NCBI GenBank assembly: GCA_023460035.1
Contig: JAEWRN010000037.1
Coordinates: forward strand, 1-8,836
From: Bacillota bacterium
Lineage (GTDB): Bacteria > Bacillota > Clostridia > Oscillospirales > Ruminococcaceae
Length of the DNA stretch: 8,836 bases
Direction of reading: 5' to 3'
Every line of letters starts with the position of its first letter. The stretch's first letter is position 1. The translations under genes were made by a program, and so were the position numbers. The notes under the pieces are model-generated. The model ran no database searches and had not been told where the DNA came from. It saw nothing but the letters and a program-made list of their open reading frames with translations. Of this stretch, positions 6,031 to 8,836 are shown piece after piece.

Positions 6031-6072
6031 AAGGCCCCGGGCTGTGCAAGGTTGCCGCGCCCGGGGCTTTTT
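6031..6072 (+). terminator. Intercistronic terminator between EIIC and transketolase
   Basis: GCCCCGGGC (6034-6042) pairs with GCCCGGGGC (6059-6067). The stem extends through A-T and G-U pairs, and TTTTT follows at 6068-6072. The 16-base loop can fold further (GCA/TGC). It should reduce or stop read-through from the PTS genes, so the transketolase pair may be expressed at a different level. No convincing promoter is seen in the 68 bases that follow: TTGTGC at 6082-6087 has only AATAAAT at poor spacing. Confidence 0.85.
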
Positions 6073-6140
6073 CAATACAGCTTGTGCAAAACAGCAGACG
6101 CAATAAATAGAAAGTACGGCAGATGAAAGGGGCTTTATCC

Positions 6141-6959
6141 ATGTCGCAAAAACAGCAGCTGGTACAGCGGCTACAGGCGCTCGCGCGCAAAAACCGCAAT
6201 ACCATTATTGACATGATTTACACCGCAAAGGCGGGGCACCCGGGTGGGTCGCTTTCGGCAATCGACCTGATGACCTACCTGTACGAAACCGATATCGACC
6301 TTACCGCAACCGAGCGCAGCCGGTTTGTGATGAGCAAAGGCCATGCGGTGCCCGCACTGTATGCCATTTTATATGACAAGGGCATGATAAAAAAAGAAGA
6401 GCTGGGCACTTTTCGCACAATCAACTCCCGCCTGCAAGGGCATACGCATGTGGTGGATTTGCCCGAAACCGATGCTTCCACCGGGTTGCTGGGGCAAGGG
6501 CTTTCCATTGGGGTTGGTATGGCACTGGGCAAGCGGGCAAAAGGGTCACAAAAAAATGTGTATGTTATGGTGGGCGACGGCGAGCTGCACGAGGGGCAGA
6601 ACTGGGAGGCGCTGATGGAGGGCGCACAGTACCACCTAAGCCAGCTGGTTTTGATCATCGACCACAACAATCTCTCGTCCAAAGCGCCTATCCCGCAGGT
6701 GATGAACATTGAGCCGCTGGCAGAAAAGCTGCGTGCGTTCAACTGGCATGTAGAGGAGATTGACGGGCACGATTTTTACGAAATCATCGACTGTTTTGAA
6801 CGCCTTGCCTGCATTGGCGACCGGCCGAAATGCATTATTTCACACACAGTCAAAGGCAAGGGGGTCAGCTTTATGGAAAACAACCCGAAATGGCATTCCA
6901 GCGCGCTGACCGATGAAGAATACAAAACCGCCAAAGCGGAGCTGGGGGTAACAGAGTGA
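6141..6959 (+). CDS. Transketolase, N-terminal (ThDP pyrophosphate-binding) subunit
   Basis: This 272-residue protein is the N-terminal half of transketolase, which moves two-carbon ketol units between pentose, hexose and other sugar phosphates using thiamine diphosphate. The ThDP/Mg motif is G145-D-G...N176-N177, with 28 residues between them. Substrate and cofactor histidines lie in KAGHPGG (H33), SKGHA (H68) and KWHS (H252), and GLLGQGL (116-122) is also typical. The length fits split-type N subunits. ATG 6141 is preferred because AAAGGGG (6126-6132) sits 8 bases upstream; ATG 6123 in the same frame lacks a good site and would add MKGALS. Its stop TGA overlaps the start of the C-terminal subunit by one base, implying translational coupling and complex formation. 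Placement after the PTS suggests the imported phosphate ester enters the non-oxidative pentose phosphate reactions. Confidence 0.95.
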   Translation: MSQKQQLVQRLQALARKNRNTIIDMIYTAKAGHPGGSLSAIDLMTYLYETDIDLTATERSRFVMSKGHAVPALYAILYDKGMIKKEELGTFRTINSRLQGHTHVVDLPETDASTGLLGQGLSIGVGMALGKRAKGSQKNVYVMVGDGELHEGQNWEALMEGAQYHLSQLVLIIDHNNLSSKAPIPQVMNIEPLAEKLRAFNWHVEEIDGHDFYEIIDCFERLACIGDRPKCIISHTVKGKGVSFMENNPKWHSSALTDEEYKTAKAELGVTE

Positions 6960-7900
6960 TGGAACAGTATGAATACGCCTCTTGCCGGGATTTTATCGGC
7001 CCGGCACTGGTTGAGCTGGCGGGGCAAAACAGCCGCATTGCAGTGGTGGATGCAGATCTTGCCTCCAGCGTGACGACCCACCTGTTTCAAAAAGCTTACC
7101 CGGACCGTTTTTTTGAGATGGGCATTGCAGAACAGAGCTGCATGGGGGTTGCGACCGGCCTTGCAAGCGAGGGGATGATCCCATTTTTTGCGAGTATGGC
7201 CATGTTTACCGCCGGTACCGCGTGGACCCAGCTGCGGCAGGCCTGCTATGCGCGGCGCAATATTAAGGTGATCGGCTCACACGCCGGGGTGGATGATGGG
7301 CCGGACGGTGCTTCGCACCACGCGTGCGAGGATTTGGCACTCACCCGTACCATCCCCGGGCTGACGGTGATGACCCCAGGCGACAAATGGGAGCTGATTG
7401 CCGCCATTCAAAAAGCGGCAGAAATAAACGGGCCGGTGTACCTGCGGGTACCGCGCGACAACACCCCAGTTTTGCACAAGCAGGGTTGCGATTTTGTGCC
7501 GGGCAAAGCAGAATTGCTGCGCGACGCGGGCGATGACTTTGCGATTGTTTATGAGGGCGCCGCCGCCGGACAGGCTGCCGCCGGGTACGACCTGCTGCAA
7601 CAACAGGGTGCGCGCGGCAAGCTGGTTGCACTGCGCACAGTAAAACCGCTGGACACCGCCCTGCTAACACAGTTGGCACAAGCTGTGCGGGTTATAATTA
7701 CGGTAGAAAACCACAGCATACTGGGCGGCGTGGGCGGCGCCGTTGCCGAGGTGCTGGCAGAGCTGCAAACCACCGCGGTGCTGCGCAGGGTGGGCATTTT
7801 AGATGTGTTTACCGAGTCGGGTAAGATTGCCGACATCAAACAAAAATACAAGCTGACGGCAGAGCAGGTGGCCTTACAATATGCCGATGCCGCCAAGTGA
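6959..7900 (+). CDS. Transketolase, C-terminal (pyrimidine-binding) subunit
   Basis: This 313-residue protein completes the two-gene transketolase. Its pyrimidine-binding domain carries the catalytic glutamate E58 in GIAEQ, which activates the aminopyrimidine of ThDP. GVDDGPDGASHH (110-121) is the substrate-side loop, and YLRVPR (161-166) contributes phosphate-binding arginines. The C-terminal transketolase domain runs from about 190, with ENHSILGGVGGA a typical conserved segment. GIAEQ and the short length recall DXS and E1-beta proteins, but pairing with the N half fixes it as split transketolase. ATG 6959 lies 10 bases after GGGGG (6944-6948); a GTG at 6956 is a less favoured alternative. 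Overlap with the upstream stop (TGATG) indicates coupled, equimolar translation. The genes are very GC-rich here (44 of 60 bases at 7561-7620). Confidence 0.95.
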   Translation: MEQYEYASCRDFIGPALVELAGQNSRIAVVDADLASSVTTHLFQKAYPDRFFEMGIAEQSCMGVATGLASEGMIPFFASMAMFTAGTAWTQLRQACYARRNIKVIGSHAGVDDGPDGASHHACEDLALTRTIPGLTVMTPGDKWELIAAIQKAAEINGPVYLRVPRDNTPVLHKQGCDFVPGKAELLRDAGDDFAIVYEGAAAGQAAAGYDLLQQQGARGKLVALRTVKPLDTALLTQLAQAVRVIITVENHSILGGVGGAVAEVLAELQTTAVLRRVGILDVFTESGKIADIKQKYKLTAEQVALQYADAAK

Positions 7901-7930
7901 CCGCGGTTTGTAAAATAGAGCGCAAATAAC

Positions 7931-7970
7931 ACAAAAGGCAGCACCTTCAAAGTAAGGCGCTGCCTTTTGT
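7931..7970. terminator. Bidirectional terminator between converging genes
   Basis: A 17-position stem (7931-7947 with 7954-7970, one A-C mismatch) encloses a 6-base loop and is flanked by T-runs on both strands. On the plus strand it ends the transketolase transcript. On the minus strand it is the first good terminator after the sodium symporter gene. Confidence 0.85.
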
Positions 7971-7994
7971 ACTGCCGCAAACAGGAGGAATGGT

Positions 7995-8171
7995 GTGAGG
8001 CTTTTTATCGGTTTTAGTGGTTTTTGTAGCAGTGGTTTACAGGCGGGCTTTTACCGCAGGGCTTGCCCGGCCAGTTTTTACAGCCCGGCTTTCGGGTTTA
8101 AGCCGGTAACACCTGGCTTTGTGCCGGTAACTTTTTACAGGCAAGGTTTCGCTGCCGGTGTCAGGCTTTAA
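7995..8171 (+). CDS. Possible 58-residue small protein, unrecognised
   Basis: A GTG at 7995 stands 6 bases after a perfect AGGAGG (7983-7988) and opens 58 codons ending with TAA at 8169. The ATG at 7990, closer to the site, stops after two codons. The product would be rich in phenylalanine, glycine and proline (FYRRACPASFYSPAFGF, then FVPVTFYRQGF). There is no family match, signal peptide or clear membrane segment. Much of the frame is made of diverged DNA repeats whose spacings (41, 14, 27 and 57 bases) are not all multiples of three, which argues that the repeat is not selected as protein. It lies after a strong terminator with no visible promoter and converges on the symporter stop codon, overlapping it by three bases. 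It may well be non-coding; the ribosome site is the main point in favour. Confidence 0.22.
   Translation: MRLFIGFSGFCSSGLQAGFYRRACPASFYSPAFGFKPVTPGFVPVTFYRQGFAAGVRL
8023..8149. repeat. Cluster of diverged 16-base repeats
   Basis: Four copies of a 16-base unit near TTTACAGGCNNGGCTTT-like consensus lie at 8036-8051, 8050-8065, 8077-8092 and 8134-8149. A weaker fifth copy is at 8023-8038. Copies read TTTACAGGCGGGCTTT, TTTACCGCAGGGCTTG, TTTACAGCCCGGCTTT and TTTACAGGCAAGGTTT. A separate 9-mer GCCGGTAAC is repeated at 8102-8110 and 8123-8131, and CCGGCTT/AAGCCGG (8085-8091/8100-8106) can form a hairpin. Lack of equal spacers excludes a CRISPR array. Confidence 0.55.
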
Positions 8172-8836
8172 CCCTCCGCGGGCAGGGGCTCTGCCGCGGC
8201 GGGTGCGGGGGCTTTGTTATCGCGTGCGGCAAACAGGTTTGCCACAATGGGCCCGACGATCTGGTGAATCACGGTCGCCAGCACGCAGGGCAGAATGGCA
8301 AGCGTGCCAGGGAAGGCCGAGTTTGCCAGCGTGCACGAAAGGCCGCTGTTTTGCAGCCCGACCTCCAGTGACAGGGCACGGGTTTTTTCTTCGTTAAAAT
8401 GAAACGCCTTTGCAATGCCGTACCCGGCAACAAGGCCCAGCACATGGTGTACCAGCACCGCCAGCGCGGTAACCCCCACAATGGCAAGCCCGTTTTGGGT
8501 AAAGCTGCTCTGGTTTGGCCCCACGCACATGCCAAGCACCAGCAGGATGCAGACGGTGGAGACGAGCACCAATACTTTTTTGAACTGTTCCACCTTGCTG
8601 CCAAGCAGCGCGTGCACACCAAGCCCCAAAAAGATGGGGATCAGCACGACCATGACGATGGAGAAGAACATGCTCCAGAAATTGACCTCAATCCACTGGC
8701 CGGCAAGGGCCAGCGTCAGGGTGGGGGTCAGCGCCGGGGCAAGCAGGGTGGTGCACATTGTGATGGTGACCGAAAGCGGCACGTCGCCGTGCGCGAGGAA
8801 GGTCATCACGTTCGACGCGGTGCCCCCCGGCACGCA
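8168..8836 (-). CDS. BASS-family sodium symporter, partial (N-terminus beyond window)
   Basis: The visible 222 residues are the C-terminal part of a bile acid:sodium symporter family transporter, an inner-membrane protein that imports an organic anion with sodium. The window opens in the family signature C-x-PGGTASN followed by MTFLAHGDVPLSV. Later, EVGLQNSGLS carries the Glu and Gln, four apart, that form a sodium site in the Neisseria ASBT structure. About six or seven membrane segments are visible, so some 100 residues of N-terminus lie to the right. The short alanine- and proline-rich tail (APAPAAAEPLPAEG) is cytoplasmic or disordered. Members transport bile acids, pantoate, pyruvate or other carboxylates; the substrate cannot be told here. 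It converges on the transketolase genes and shares their terminator, so a functional link is not implied. Confidence 0.92.
   Translation of the reverse strand, partial: CVPGGTASNVMTFLAHGDVPLSVTITMCTTLLAPALTPTLTLALAGQWIEVNFWSMFFSIVMVVLIPIFLGLGVHALLGSKVEQFKKVLVLVSTVCILLVLGMCVGPNQSSFTQNGLAIVGVTALAVLVHHVLGLVAGYGIAKAFHFNEEKTRALSLEVGLQNSGLSCTLANSAFPGTLAILPCVLATVIHQIVGPIVANLFAARDNKAPAPAAAEPLPAEG

Noticed and set aside
6275..6742. Minus-strand 155-codon frame inside transketolase
   Set aside because: Shadow of a strongly conserved enzyme gene; Ser/Pro-rich product typical of antisense reading.
7549..7980. Minus-strand 143-codon frame at the transketolase end
   Set aside because: It crosses the bidirectional terminator and is antisense to a conserved subunit.
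8023..8149. CRISPR array
   Set aside because: Copies are diverged, partly overlapping and unevenly spaced, with no uniform spacers and no cas genes.

Overview
The window looks like a chromosomal segment from a low-to-mid GC Firmicute, most likely a gut-type Clostridia or Oscillospiraceae-like anaerobe. The evidence is purine-rich Shine-Dalgarno sites, an HPr with both His15 and the regulatory serine, a long multidomain PRD regulator, a transketolase split into two genes, and strong hairpin-plus-T-tract terminators. The taxonomic placement is inference; no marker gene in the window settles it.

Left part (1-1150): a tRNA-Asn gene with encoded CCA is followed by a terminator and further hairpins. 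A minus-strand gene for a small glutaredoxin-like protein has its own TTGCAA-17-TATAAT promoter. This part is AT-rich compared with the rest of the window, and about 430 bases (730-1158) hold no gene I can support.

Centre (1140-7970): first comes an HPr-family phosphocarrier with its own promoter, a structured leader and a strong terminator. Next is a tightly spaced run: a MtlR/LicR-like PTS-controlled transcription regulator, then EIIA, EIIB and EIIC of the ascorbate (Ula/Sga) PTS family. After a further terminator-like hairpin come the N-terminal and C-terminal halves of transketolase, overlapping by one base, closed by a bidirectional terminator. Together these read as a sugar uptake and catabolism locus. 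HPr passes phosphate to EIIA and EIIB, EIIC imports and phosphorylates the substrate, the regulator senses PTS phosphorylation state, and transketolase feeds the product into the pentose phosphate pool. The usual ascorbate genes (lactonase, decarboxylase, epimerases) are absent and several EIIC positions matching the ascorbate pocket of E. coli UlaA differ, so the real substrate is open.

Right part (7980-8836): a short interval carries diverged 16-base repeats and a 58-codon frame behind a perfect AGGAGG. Running in from the right edge on the minus strand is the C-terminal two thirds of a BASS-family sodium symporter, cut by the window end.

Nothing here is certainly a new system. The most unusual points are the Ula-type PTS paired with split transketolase, the regulator that has lost most of its phosphorylation sites, the adjacent divergent HPr with its leader, and the repeat array.
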